64,000 bases of DNA. Origin: JAYKJB01 sp035284745 [NCBI: Candidatus Sericytochromatia bacterium] (GTDB lineage Bacteria > Cyanobacteriota > Sericytochromatia > S15B-MN24). The position numbers were made by a program, and so were the translations under genes. The number at the start of each line of letters is the position of its first letter. Position 1 is the first letter of the stretch. The stretch lies in the NCBI GenBank assembly GCA_035284745.1, contig JAYKIL010000006.1, forward strand, positions 1 to 64,000. Reading direction: 5' to 3'. Positions 35,155-44,277 of this stretch are shown here, in pieces. Under the pieces are notes generated by a model. The model was not told the origin of the DNA. It made no database searches and saw only the letters and a program-made list of their open reading frames with translations.

Positions 35155-36429
35155 TCAGTGTAACATAACCTGCCGTGGCCATCGGCGAACAGGGCCGACC
35201 AAGGTGACGTGGGCATCGTTTGGTCGCAGCAAAGACTGCCCGAGGCCCCTCAAATCCTCCAGGCTGACAGCTTCCACCCGCAATAAGACCTCTTCGATCG
35301 GAATTTCCCGACCATAGTAAAGTTCATCTTGTGCCATTCGCATCATCCGATGCCTCGGGACCTCCATCGCCAGTTGAAGGCTGCCACGCATCTGTCGCTT
35401 GGCCTGCAGCAATTCATCTTCACTGACAGTCCCTCCCGCCACCTGGGCCAAAGAATCCTCAACGAGTGAAAGCACCTCGGGCAGGTTTCGAGGACTCATA
35501 CCCGCAGAAACAGCAAATACGCCACCCTCACGAAACATCGCCTCAAAAGTGCCGATCGCGTACACCAGTCCCCGTTTTTCGCGGACCTCTTGGAACAATC
35601 GACTGCTCATGCCCCCGCCCAGAATGCTGTTCAGTAAGGTCATCGCATAGCGGCGTTCGTCAGTCGCCGGAACCCCCGGTGTCAACAGCATCATTTGAAT
35701 CTGCTCAATATCTCGGAACCTCAGGCGCCGGCCCGGATGGAAGACCGGAGCCGTCATGGGCTGCCGTGGGCTCGCGGCGGGCAGATCACCCAGTGTGGAG
35801 TGCAATTGCGCCAGCACAGCGTTCGCGTCAAATTTTCCGGCCACAGCCACTAACAGATTATTGGCAGCGTAATGGTTAAACATAAAGTCTTTTAACCGTC
35901 GCCGAGACAAGCGCCGGACACTTTGCAACGTTCCGGTCACCGGACGAGCCAAGGGATGGTCCTGCCAAGCATTCGCGTAGGCCAGTTCGTGAACGAGATC
36001 GTCCGGGGTATCCGCGTACATCTTGATTTCTTCGCAAACCACCGCTTTTTCACGCAAAATTTCTTGCGAGTCCAACAAAGAATTCCGCAGCATGTCAGAG
36101 AGAACATCAATGGCCTCGGGCAACTCCGAAGCCAGAACCCTGGCGTGAAAACAGGTGCTTTCCTTGTCAGTAAATGCGTTTAACGACCCGCCCGACACCT
36201 CCAAACTCTGGGCGATCGCAAGCGCACTGCGTCGGGGAGTTCCTTTAAAAAGCATATGTTCAAGAAAATGACACGCGCCCGCGAGTTCTAACGGTTCGTC
36301 CCGACTGCCCACGTCCACCCAAAATCCGAGGGCAGCAGACTGCGCGTGCGGCATTTCATCGAGCAGAACCCTGACACCATTGGGCAATGTCACTTTGGTG
36401 ACAGGCTTCGTATTTGAATCGATATCCAT
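35155..36429 (-). CDS. M16 family zinc peptidase (MlpA/PqqL-like)
   Basis: 424 residues. The inverted zinc motif HFLEH has His54, Glu57 and His58, with the third ligand expected near residue 130 (VVCEEIKMY). The C-terminal half has the substrate-binding RLFQEVREKRGLVYAI. There is no signal peptide, so it is cytosolic like the MlpA type found beside pnp in Firmicutes. It starts just after the pnp terminator and heads the dut-dapB-asd-dapA-rnj part of the block. Confidence 0.92.
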   Translation of the reverse strand: MDIDSNTKPVTKVTLPNGVRVLLDEMPHAQSAALGFWVDVGSRDEPLELAGACHFLEHMLFKGTPRRSALAIAQSLEVSGGSLNAFTDKESTCFHARVLASELPEAIDVLSDMLRNSLLDSQEILREKAVVCEEIKMYADTPDDLVHELAYANAWQDHPLARPVTGTLQSVRRLSRRRLKDFMFNHYAANNLLVAVAGKFDANAVLAQLHSTLGDLPAASPRQPMTAPVFHPGRRLRFRDIEQIQMMLLTPGVPATDERRYAMTLLNSILGGGMSSRLFQEVREKRGLVYAIGTFEAMFREGGVFAVSAGMSPRNLPEVLSLVEDSLAQVAGGTVSEDELLQAKRQMRGSLQLAMEVPRHRMMRMAQDELYYGREIPIEEVLLRVEAVSLEDLRGLGQSLLRPNDAHVTLVGPVRRWPRQVMLH

Positions 36430-36450
36430 AAACTTCTTTTTTAGAAAGAA

Positions 36451-36481
36451 CAGGGCTCCGATGAAAGCATCCGGAGCCCTG
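36451..36481 (-). terminator. Hairpin terminator after pnp
   Basis: CAGGGCTCCG pairs perfectly with CGGAGCCCTG, with a few extra pairs inside. On the minus strand it is followed by TTCTTTCT. It separates pnp from the M16 peptidase gene. Confidence 0.7.
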
Positions 36482-36535
36482 TAGACACCCTACACTGTGC
36501 TCAGGCCCGCCGTTCAGGCAGGTCCGCGCGCAGTT

Positions 36536-38710
36536 TTAAACCTGCAGCTGAACGGTGGCAGCTTCTTCGGGCGTAACACCCTTGCGCGTGAGATTGACCC
36601 GACCCTGTGGATCGATTTCGACCACTTTCACGACAATCTCATCGCCAATGTTCACCTCGTCCTCCACCTTGGCGACACGGTGAGCGGCGAGTTGAGAAAT
36701 ATGGACCAGACCGTCTTTGCCCGGGAAGAGTTCCACGAAGGCGCCAAAGTTGAGGATTCGGACCACTTTCCCCAGATAGATGCCGCCCGGCTCTACTTCC
36801 CTGGTATGCTTCTCCACCCATTGACGGGCCTTCAGCATCGAAGCAGGCTCACTCGACATGATGGTCACCAAACCTGTGTCATCGATGTCAATTTTGGCTT
36901 GGGTTTCTTCAGTGATCTTCCGGATGTTCTTTCCGCCCGGGCCAATCAAAGTCCCGATGTACTCTGGGTTGATCTTGATCGTTGCCATTCTCGGCGCATA
37001 CGGACTCATTTCCGCAGGCTGCGCAATGGCGGCATTCATCACGTCAAGGATCTCCAAGCGCCCCTTACGGGCTTGCTCCAGAGCCACTTGCATGACCTCG
37101 AGCTCAATGCCTGTGATCTTGATGTCCATCTGAAGCGCCGTAATGCCGGCATGGGTTCCGGTCACCTTAAAGTCCATATCCCCGAGGTGGTCCTCGATGC
37201 CTTGAATATCAGTCAGAATGGCAAACCGCTCGCCTTCCTTGATCAAGCCCATCGCGACGCCCGCGACGGGACGCTTAAGCGGCACCCCACCATCAAGCAT
37301 CGCCAGTGTGGATCCGCACGTCGAAGCCATCGAGGAAGAACCATTGGACTCCAAGACCTCGGAGACCAGGCGGATGGTGTAAGGAAATTCCGCCGCGTCC
37401 GGAAGAACGGGTTTCAAGGCGCGTTCTGCGAGGGCACCGTGTCCAATTTCACGTCGTCCTGGCCCACGGTTGGGACGCACCTCTCCCACGGAGTAAGCGG
37501 GAAAGTTGTAATGGTGCATGTAACGACGCGTCACTTCAGGATCGATCGTGTCGATTTTCTGAGCATCTCCGGGAGACCCCAACGTCAGAATGGTGCATAC
37601 CTGGGTCTGGCCTCGCTGAAAAAGACCGGAGCCGTGAGCCCGTGGCACCAGATTGGTTTCAACATACATGGGCCGTATTTCATCCAAGCGCCGCCCGTCG
37701 ACCCGAAGGCCTTTTTCCGTCACGAGTTTACGGAAGACGTCTTCTTCGAGATGTTCGACAGCTTTTTTAGCGTCCTTCGGGCTCGCCTGAACCAACTGCC
37801 CCACCGCATCGGTCTCGGGCAGAGCCATCATTTCTTCCACCAAAACTTTCTTCAGGTCATCCACACTGGATTGGCGAGCCAATTTATCCGGATTGCTCAT
37901 CGCCTCGGTCATCCGCTTGGCGCCCGCCTTCTGAACGTACTTGGAAAGTTCCGCAGGCAAAGCGACAATCTGGACGTCTTGCTTCGGCTTACCGACAACA
38001 CCTTGCATCTTGATCGTCCACTCGCACAGCTTGCGAATAGCACTATGGGCCAGTTCCAACGCATCCAAAACTTCTGCTTCTGGGACTTCGTTCATTCCGG
38101 CCTCGACCATCATGACGGCGTCTTGGGTCCCGGCAACCACCAGATCCATGTCCGAATCGGCATCTTGCGTGTAAGTGGGGTTGAGAACCCACTTGCCCGC
38201 GACACGGCCCACGCGAACGCCCGCGAAAGGACCCGCAAAAGGAATGTCCGACAGAGTTAACGCGATGCCAGCGCCCAGGATGCCCAGTACATCAGGCTGA
38301 TTTTCCTTGTCACTCGACAGGATCGTTGCTGTCACCTGAACGTCATTGCGATAGCCATCCGGGAACAACGGACGAATGCCCCGGTCAATCAGACGCGAAT
38401 TTAGGATCGCGCTTTCAGAGGCCCGACCTTCACGACGCATGAAGCTTCCTGGGATGCGACCCACTGCATACATTTTTTGTTCAACGTCCACCAACAACGG
38501 GAAGAAATCGATGCCTTCCCGGGGAGAACGCGACGCGGTGACCGCAACAAGCACCATCGTACCGCCACACTGAACCGTCACAGCACAGTTGGCCTGCTTG
38601 GCTAGCTTCCCAATCTCAATGACCAGTTCTTTGTCGCCCAGGTTCGTTTTGAAGACGTGTGCTTGGGGTCCGGTCATTGCGGGCGCTTTTTCTTTTTTCG
38701 TTGGGGACAT
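36536..38710 (-). CDS. pnp: Polynucleotide phosphorylase
   Basis: 724 residues, a trimeric 3'-to-5' phosphorolytic exoribonuclease. Two RNase PH domains are separated by a helical domain (MYAVGRIPGSFMRREGR; later SYSVGEVRPNRGPGRREIGH), followed by a KH domain (IGPGGKNIRKITEE) and an S1 domain (LFPGKDGLVHISQLAAHRV). All domains are complete. It follows rpsO as in many bacteria, with a hairpin between them. Confidence 0.97.
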   Translation of the reverse strand: MSPTKKEKAPAMTGPQAHVFKTNLGDKELVIEIGKLAKQANCAVTVQCGGTMVLVAVTASRSPREGIDFFPLLVDVEQKMYAVGRIPGSFMRREGRASESAILNSRLIDRGIRPLFPDGYRNDVQVTATILSSDKENQPDVLGILGAGIALTLSDIPFAGPFAGVRVGRVAGKWVLNPTYTQDADSDMDLVVAGTQDAVMMVEAGMNEVPEAEVLDALELAHSAIRKLCEWTIKMQGVVGKPKQDVQIVALPAELSKYVQKAGAKRMTEAMSNPDKLARQSSVDDLKKVLVEEMMALPETDAVGQLVQASPKDAKKAVEHLEEDVFRKLVTEKGLRVDGRRLDEIRPMYVETNLVPRAHGSGLFQRGQTQVCTILTLGSPGDAQKIDTIDPEVTRRYMHHYNFPAYSVGEVRPNRGPGRREIGHGALAERALKPVLPDAAEFPYTIRLVSEVLESNGSSSMASTCGSTLAMLDGGVPLKRPVAGVAMGLIKEGERFAILTDIQGIEDHLGDMDFKVTGTHAGITALQMDIKITGIELEVMQVALEQARKGRLEILDVMNAAIAQPAEMSPYAPRMATIKINPEYIGTLIGPGGKNIRKITEETQAKIDIDDTGLVTIMSSEPASMLKARQWVEKHTREVEPGGIYLGKVVRILNFGAFVELFPGKDGLVHISQLAAHRVAKVEDEVNIGDEIVVKVVEIDPQGRVNLTRKGVTPEEAATVQLQV

Positions 38711-38775
38711 GCGTTTTTACTACTGCCTTCCTTCTCACGGCGGAACCTTTCCGCCCTTCAACACTTTGCAAAAAT

Positions 38776-38800
38776 GAAGGCGGGGATCGGCCCCGCCTTC
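38776..38800 (-). terminator. Hairpin between rpsO and pnp
   Basis: A perfect 10-bp stem GAAGGCGGGG/CCCCGCCTTC with a 5-nt loop, followed on the minus strand by ATTTTTG. It is probably a partial terminator or attenuator that sets the rpsO to pnp ratio. Confidence 0.75.
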
Positions 38801-38808
38801 GCGACAAT

Positions 38809-39075
38809 TTACTTCCGCAAGCCTAATTTCTCAATGATGGCACGGTAACGGGCCACGTCGGTCTTGTGAAGGTAATTCAAAAGGCGACGACGACGACCGA
38901 CCATCTTGAGCAGACCGCGACGGGTCGAAAAGTCTTTCTTGTTCGCGTTCAAGTGCAGGGTCAATGCCTTGATGCGTTCCGTCAACAATGCGACCTGAAC
39001 CTCGGGCGAGCCAGTATCTGTCTCGCTGGCGCGATGCGCCGCAATCAATTCCGCTTTTTTCTCTTTGGTGATCAC
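38809..39075 (-). CDS. rpsO: Ribosomal protein uS15
   Basis: 88 residues from GTG 39075, the normal S15 length; GAGGAG lies just upstream, so the longer frame to 39156 is not used. S15 binds the 16S central domain. It has [19 protein letters not shown], the helix [20 protein letters not shown] and the C-terminal [12 protein letters not shown]. The leader of about 110 nt after a candidate promoter leaves room for S15 autoregulation, as known in other bacteria. Confidence 0.97.
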   Translation of the reverse strand: MITKEKKAELIAAHRASETDTGSPEVQVALLTERIKALTLHLNANKKDFSTRRGLLKMVGRRRRLLNYLHKTDVARYRAIIEKLGLRK

Positions 39076-39191
39076 TTCTACTCTCCTCGACACGAGACGC
39101 CGCGCCAAACCCCTTGGATCAGCCAAACGTCCGTCATTGGCGGTGGCGGCCGACATTTCTCGAAAAAAGACGGTCTCGCCAGAACAAACTC

Positions 39192-39221
39192 AGTGTACCA
39201 TTGAACTCTGCCCAGTCACAA
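39192..39221 (-). promoter_or_regulatory. Candidate rpsO promoter
   Basis: Minus-strand TTGTGA (39221-39216), an 18-nt spacer and TACACT (39197-39192). The same -35 hexamer occurs in the candidate pfaD promoter. By eye only. Confidence 0.35.
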
Positions 39222-39287
39222 TCACGACTTAACCCCGCTTGACGCACGCCACCCGTGGTACCTCCCGCGTAGAAGGTGAATTCCTAA

Positions 39288-39650
39288 ATGAGCTTGAGAA
39301 AATTACTGGTCGGATGCCTTCTTTGGAACCTGATGATCACCGGGAGCCACGCAGAGCAACTGCGCGGAAGCAATGATAAAAGCCTGCTGGAAGAGGCAGC
39401 GGTGCGGGTCCAAACGTACCTTTCCTCCGTCCCCGGGTTGCCTAAAAATTTGCTGGTTATTCCGGCCGCAGGCGAGGTGGCATGGCCGGGTTTGCCGGTC
39501 AATGCTAACATACGGGCAGAGGTGTGGGTCGTTGTGTCCCGGGATGATCCTGCCGCCAAACCCCTCATGATGTTTGCGGTTCGACCTGCGACGGGTGAAG
39601 TCCATGCGATGTTTCTCGTAGATTTAGAGAAACACTCCACCTACCGTTAA
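39288..39650 (+). CDS. Small exported hypothetical protein
   Basis: 120 residues with a signal peptide (MSLRKLLVGCLLWNLMITG, cleavage after SHA). The mature part has a helix, then beta strands (RAEVWVVVSRDDP, LMMFAVRPATGEVHAMFLVD). No known family. It lies 26 bp upstream of the amine oxidase gene on the same strand, so the two are probably cotranscribed and both exported. Confidence 0.6.
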   Translation: MSLRKLLVGCLLWNLMITGSHAEQLRGSNDKSLLEEAAVRVQTYLSSVPGLPKNLLVIPAAGEVAWPGLPVNANIRAEVWVVVSRDDPAAKPLMMFAVRPATGEVHAMFLVDLEKHSTYR

Positions 39651-39676
39651 TGCCCTTAGAATCATAAGGAGATTCG

Positions 39677-41176
39677 ATGCGAAAGCCCGTTCGGTTGCTC
39701 CTGACCGCTCTTTTTACGGTGATGATAGGGTCACCGGGAGACGCGCGAGAAGTCAAATTTGCCTCACCCGGAACGGAGCAACCGCCGGGGGGCGAATCGA
39801 AAACAACGGTTGTCGTGGTGGGGGCAGGCCTGGCCGGCCTCACGGCCGCCTATCGTCTCAAGCAGGCGGGGATCGATTGCACCGTCCTTGAGATGGCGGA
39901 TCGGGTCGGTGGCAGAATGCGCACCATTACCTATCCGGAAGGGGTTTCTGCCGAAGCGGGGCTTGAGGAATTTTGGAACAACAATCCCACCATCGCCCTG
40001 GCGGAGGAATTGGGAGTGCCGATGGAAAAGTCTGCCACGGCCTTTTCTAGCTTTATGTACAACGGCAAGCTGTATCCGTTCACCCAAGAAACCAATGAGC
40101 AGTTTGTGGCGAGCGTCCTCACGGGCAAGCAACTTTCAGGATTTCGGGCCTGGGACCGCCATATGCAGAGCCTTCACCAGCGGCTCAGGAAAAAACCGCT
40201 GGCGACCGATCTAAGCCGCCTGATGGATATATCCTTTGCAGATTGGCTGAAGAGCGACAAACGCTTAAGTGCGTTGGCCGTGGCGATGGTTCGGGCGATG
40301 ACCGAGCCAGAGTTTGGCGCATCCGCGGAAGCCATCAGCGCGTTGGACGGCATTGACGAATGGCATATCTTCGCGGGCAAAGGCCTCGGCTCTCGTCACG
40401 TGGTGGGAGGCAATCAGCGGTTGGCAGAGGCCTTGCGAGACAAAATCGGCAAGGAAAACGTGCTTCTTGGGCACCAAGTCACCCGCATCGCACGCTCTGC
40501 GCACAAAGTAGAGGTGACCGCTTTGAATACGCCGTCACATCAAGTCCGCCATTTTACCGCCCGTCATGTGGTGAGCACGATGCCGTTGTACCGTTTGTAT
40601 GAAGTCCAATTGGTTCCTCCTCTCTCCCCGAAAGCCCAAGAAGCCATCAACACGCAGACGTGGGGAGCCTACTGTACGGCACACGTCGTTTTGGACGCCC
40701 AAGCCTCAAAGTACTGGCACGTCAAAGGAGCGGACATACTGCCTATTTTGACGGGCGGTCCTCTGGGTGTCATTTACGGTGCCAACAGTGGTCCTGCCAG
40801 CAAATTCACCGCACTTAACCTGCTCATCACGGGTGAGTATGGAGAACAGTTTAACGCACGAACCGGCACCATCGATGCCGCCCGCCAAGAAGTTACCCGG
40901 GCCCTTGAAAAGCAATGGCCGGGCATTGCCCGCTCCATTAAATATATGAATTTTGTGCGATACCACCCCCGTGCCATCGCCTCATGGCCTGTCGGGCGTT
41001 CCAGATTCGACGCCCTGTCAGAAACCTTGCGGAAGCCGCAAGACCGGCTCTATCTCGCAGGCGACTTCACCGAGGGCACTCATTCAGACGGGGCTGCCAT
41101 TTCCGCCATTCGAACCGTCCGGCAAATTTGCGAAGCAGAAGGTGTGAAGCCGCCGCGTTCCCTGCCGTCTCTGTAA
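39677..41176 (+). CDS. Exported flavin-containing amine oxidase
   Basis: 499 residues with AAGGAG before the ATG. A signal peptide (about 1-25) is followed by a dinucleotide-binding fold VVVVGAGLAGLTAAYRLKQAG and the adjoining ERVGGR-like motif MADRVGGRMRT. The C-terminal RLYLAGDFTEGTHSDGAAIS is the FAD-closing motif of monoamine-oxidase-type proteins. It oxidises an amine or related substrate with FAD; the substrate is not evident. A Tat twin-Arg motif is absent, so cofactor loading outside the cytosol is a question. Confidence 0.87.
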   Translation: MRKPVRLLLTALFTVMIGSPGDAREVKFASPGTEQPPGGESKTTVVVVGAGLAGLTAAYRLKQAGIDCTVLEMADRVGGRMRTITYPEGVSAEAGLEEFWNNNPTIALAEELGVPMEKSATAFSSFMYNGKLYPFTQETNEQFVASVLTGKQLSGFRAWDRHMQSLHQRLRKKPLATDLSRLMDISFADWLKSDKRLSALAVAMVRAMTEPEFGASAEAISALDGIDEWHIFAGKGLGSRHVVGGNQRLAEALRDKIGKENVLLGHQVTRIARSAHKVEVTALNTPSHQVRHFTARHVVSTMPLYRLYEVQLVPPLSPKAQEAINTQTWGAYCTAHVVLDAQASKYWHVKGADILPILTGGPLGVIYGANSGPASKFTALNLLITGEYGEQFNARTGTIDAARQEVTRALEKQWPGIARSIKYMNFVRYHPRAIASWPVGRSRFDALSETLRKPQDRLYLAGDFTEGTHSDGAAISAIRTVRQICEAEGVKPPRSLPSL

Positions 41177-41181
41177 GTTCC

Positions 41182-41853
41182 TTAATTGAGAGAGAGGCGA
41201 AACCCCCGGTAAAAGAAGTCGCCTCGAGTGCGCCACTTGCTTATAAACGCATCGATGCGCTCGCTTTCAGCCCTCATCAGCGCCAGGGCCCTTTCAAGAC
41301 GTTCTTCAACAGGAATAATTTCCAATAGGGTTTGTTTTTTATCGTTGTCCACTTGAACAGAAGCCGCAATGAGGTAGGACAGGTCGATGGCAGACAGGGG
41401 CTCATCGGGGAGGGACACCGTCAGGTTCGTCACCGCGGCAAGACCTTCCAGATAACGATTCAAGGCATCGCTTGCCCTTTCCTGAAGGTCACTGGACACC
41501 GGGGACGCCGGATCACCTTCTTCCAGAATGTTCACCTCGGCCTGTTGATAAGGCTCTCCCTCCAACAGGCGCAGAATTTCAAAGCGCTTTATTCCCACCG
41601 ACACGACCATCATTTGGCCATTCGATAAACGCTCGTGCTTGGTAATCTCAGCAACCGTTCCAAACTGGTGGGGCTGCGCAGGCGCGCCAGTCTCATCACC
41701 CTCCCGCACCAGCACGACCCCAAAATGACGGTCGCCCTCAAGCAAGCGTTGCATCATGAGACGATAACGCGGCTCAAATATACGCAGCGGAAGTACCATT
41801 CCTGGAAACAGGACAACATTCAATGGAAAAAGAGGTAGGATGCGCGGTTCCAA
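41182..41853 (-). CDS. LON substrate-binding domain protein
   Basis: 223 residues. This is the N-terminal LON domain alone, with ILPLFPLNVVLFPGMVLPLRIFEPRY, VLVREGDE and GTVAEITKHERLSNGQ, then a helical end. No ATPase or protease domain is attached. Such stand-alone proteins are common in Cyanobacteria and Proteobacteria with unclear function. Its stop is 5 bp from that of the convergent amine oxidase. Confidence 0.9.
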   Translation of the reverse strand: MEPRILPLFPLNVVLFPGMVLPLRIFEPRYRLMMQRLLEGDRHFGVVLVREGDETGAPAQPHQFGTVAEITKHERLSNGQMMVVSVGIKRFEILRLLEGEPYQQAEVNILEEGDPASPVSSDLQERASDALNRYLEGLAAVTNLTVSLPDEPLSAIDLSYLIAASVQVDNDKKQTLLEIIPVEERLERALALMRAESERIDAFISKWRTRGDFFYRGFRLSLN

Positions 41854-41992
41854 TAAAACCCCCTTACTGCCCAGGATTCTAGCTTACATGCTACGCAATC
41901 GTCCAACCAAGGGGATAGCACGGCCAAAACCGCTTCCACAAATCTTCCACCCCGCAGCTTTTTTGGGGTAAGCCTGTAAGCAATTTCAAAAG

Positions 41993-42898
41993 TCACACGG
42001 CGGCTGGTTTTCTGGCCTCAATCATCACCCATTCCCCTTGATACTCGACCGCTGTCACCTCCAAACCCGCATTTTGCAGGGCTTGGCTGACCAGGGCTTC
42101 CCGGGCCCTGATAATCCCTGAGGCGATAAGTGTTCCTCCCGGGGATAGCAATGCGCCCAAATCAGGCGCAATGGGTGCGATCACTTCCGCCAAGATATTG
42201 GCCAGGAGGATGGGGGCCTGACCGGAAAAAACGGTGACATCACCCGTTGCGACAGACAGAGATTTCTCCACCCGGTTGCGCTCTGCGTTCTCTCGTGTCG
42301 ACTCGACCGCAACCGGATCTATGTCGCAGGCCCAAACGTGTTCAGCACCCAGCAAGAGGGCAGCAATCGCAAGAATTCCACTGCCGGTTCCAACATCAAA
42401 AACCCTGGGCGTTCCATATTGCGGCAATACACGCTCTAGGGCCCGTAAACAGAGTTGGGTGGTTGGATGGGTCCCAGTGCCAAAGGCCTGGGCGGGGTCC
42501 AAATCGATCACCAAACGAGAAGAATCGCCGGACCACGCCTCCCATGTCGGCTTGACAACCAATCGCTCACCAATCTCAAGGGCGTGCCAGTGGCGCTTCC
42601 AGCTATTTTCCCAATCCTCCGAGGGGACCAAGCGGACCCGAGTGCTCCAAGCGGCGTCCTGAAAACTGTTTCGCAGCTCATCCAAGGACGCCTCCACGCT
42701 CGCGACCCACTCTCCCGTTTGCTCAGGGGCGCCGTGACGGTACAGCTTCACCTCCAGGGTTTCCGGAGGATCCCCCTTGGCTGGAACCTCGGATACCACA
42801 GCCCCTTGCCCGGCCAAACCTTGCAAATGCCACGCCACCGTTTCCGCGTGCCAAGGGGCCACCTGAATAGAAACTTCCGTGTAATCCATCGTATTCAA
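41993..42898 (-). CDS. prmA: Ribosomal protein L11 methyltransferase
   Basis: 301 residues. PrmA trimethylates ribosomal protein L11 at several sites. It has the N-terminal substrate-binding domain, DPAQAFGTGTHPTTQLCLRAL, the SAM motif VFDVGTGSGILAIAALLLGA and ILLANILAEVIAPIAPDL. The full length matches the family. Confidence 0.94.
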   Translation of the reverse strand: MNTMDYTEVSIQVAPWHAETVAWHLQGLAGQGAVVSEVPAKGDPPETLEVKLYRHGAPEQTGEWVASVEASLDELRNSFQDAAWSTRVRLVPSEDWENSWKRHWHALEIGERLVVKPTWEAWSGDSSRLVIDLDPAQAFGTGTHPTTQLCLRALERVLPQYGTPRVFDVGTGSGILAIAALLLGAEHVWACDIDPVAVESTRENAERNRVEKSLSVATGDVTVFSGQAPILLANILAEVIAPIAPDLGALLSPGGTLIASGIIRAREALVSQALQNAGLEVTAVEYQGEWVMIEARKPAAV

Positions 42899-43035
42899 CC
42901 TGACTTCAAAGGTATCGGAGGGTGATGTGTGTCCTCCCCATTTGTACCGTTGTTGGGTTTAAATATCCACAGGTCTCAGAGATTCCTGATTTGTCAGGGC
43001 CCCCCCTCTCGACTACAATGGGCCGGTATTAAAGG

Positions 43036-44277
43036 ATGAACGCAACAATGGAATGGTTTCAACTCGCAGTCGGAGGATTGGCAGGGGCGTGCGTAGCAGG
43101 CGGAGCGGCCTTCGAGTTTCTCTACCGCTCTCGAGACACCAAAACGATCGGATTGGCGCTGCGAGGGCGCAATGCGTGGAAGGAATTGCCGAGCCCGGAC
43201 GGTAAACGACGCTTCGCCTTGAGCCTGCCCTTTGTTAACGCCAACCGACACTATGAACAAACCTTGGTCGATGTGCGACCCCACATTCGGCTTTTGACGC
43301 GTGAATCTGTTACGGAAGAAAAAATAGACGCCAGCGTCCGGATCAAATTAGTGGGTGAAGAGGGCAGAAGCGACGGGTATTGGGCGGCGAACCTGCTGGG
43401 GCCCGAGGAGCGATGCGAAGTCGAAATCATCGCAACAGTGTCAGGCGCTCCGGAAGCGCTGTTCCAACTGCACGCGGCGGTAGTGACCATTGCCTACGAC
43501 ACCTATGGGCGAGTCGCGCTTCAGCATTTCGAGGAAGAGGTCGTGTTGCCACTGGCCGCAATCAAACCCATGCCCGAGGCTATTTTTGGTGTCGAAACGA
43601 TGATTCAGTGCATCCCGACCCCACTGTTGACCGATGCAGACGATATTGTTGACGTGATCGATACCTACACTCGTGACATTCGGCAACCCGGCGATATTGT
43701 GGCCGTTGCCGAAAGCGTCGTTGCGATTACGCAAAGACGTTACTTTAAACCAAACGAAGTGAACCCCGGTTTTTGGGCCAAACGGCTATGCTTTTTCGTG
43801 CCATCCAAAGGCAGCCTCAGCTCCCGACATGGCTTTCAGGTCGCGATGAATGAAGTGGGCGCCTTCAAGATGGTCGCCGCATTTTTTATAGGCGCTTTGG
43901 GTAAACTGGTGGGGCGCAAGGGGCTGATGTATGAAGTGGCCGGACGCCCTGCGGAACTGATTGACGATATCACAGGGACAATGCCTCCCTTTGATAAGTA
44001 TATTGTAGCGGGCCCGGCCCAACCCCAAGAGGCAGTGAACCGCATCAAACAACGTACGAGTTTGGATGCCGCGATTGTTGATGCCAATGACCTGAAACGC
44101 GCCATGGTGCTCGCGGTCACCCCCGGTTTAGAGCCAGAAAAAGTCTCGCGCCTGTTACGCGACAATCCTTTTGGAAACGCCGCTGAACAAACCCCGATTG
44201 TTCTGCTTCGCCCGTTGGGCGCGGGTGCTAAACATCGGACGGAGGGCCAGAATGCTCCGACGCCTGCGCTACAGTGA
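43036..44277 (+). CDS. Membrane-anchored CofE-like (F420-0 glutamyl ligase family) protein
   Basis: 413 residues. The N-terminus (about 8-25) is a membrane anchor. Residues 40-175 are beta-rich and unrecognised. Residues 217-395 match the CofE fold by pattern: QPGDIVAVAESVVAITQRRY at 217-236, KLVGRKGLMYEVAGR near 290, VDANDLKRAMVLAVTPGLEP near 348. CofE adds glutamate to coenzyme F420-0 in archaea and actinobacteria, but no other F420 gene is here and homologues with this extra N-terminal part occur in bacteria without F420, so the substrate is probably different. The gene overlaps the following GNAT gene by 26 bp. Confidence 0.65.
   Translation: MNATMEWFQLAVGGLAGACVAGGAAFEFLYRSRDTKTIGLALRGRNAWKELPSPDGKRRFALSLPFVNANRHYEQTLVDVRPHIRLLTRESVTEEKIDASVRIKLVGEEGRSDGYWAANLLGPEERCEVEIIATVSGAPEALFQLHAAVVTIAYDTYGRVALQHFEEEVVLPLAAIKPMPEAIFGVETMIQCIPTPLLTDADDIVDVIDTYTRDIRQPGDIVAVAESVVAITQRRYFKPNEVNPGFWAKRLCFFVPSKGSLSSRHGFQVAMNEVGAFKMVAAFFIGALGKLVGRKGLMYEVAGRPAELIDDITGTMPPFDKYIVAGPAQPQEAVNRIKQRTSLDAAIVDANDLKRAMVLAVTPGLEPEKVSRLLRDNPFGNAAEQTPIVLLRPLGAGAKHRTEGQNAPTPALQ

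Noticed and set aside
36497-38260. 587-codon plus-strand open frame
   Set aside because: Antisense to pnp, which is certain; the translation has no known motif.
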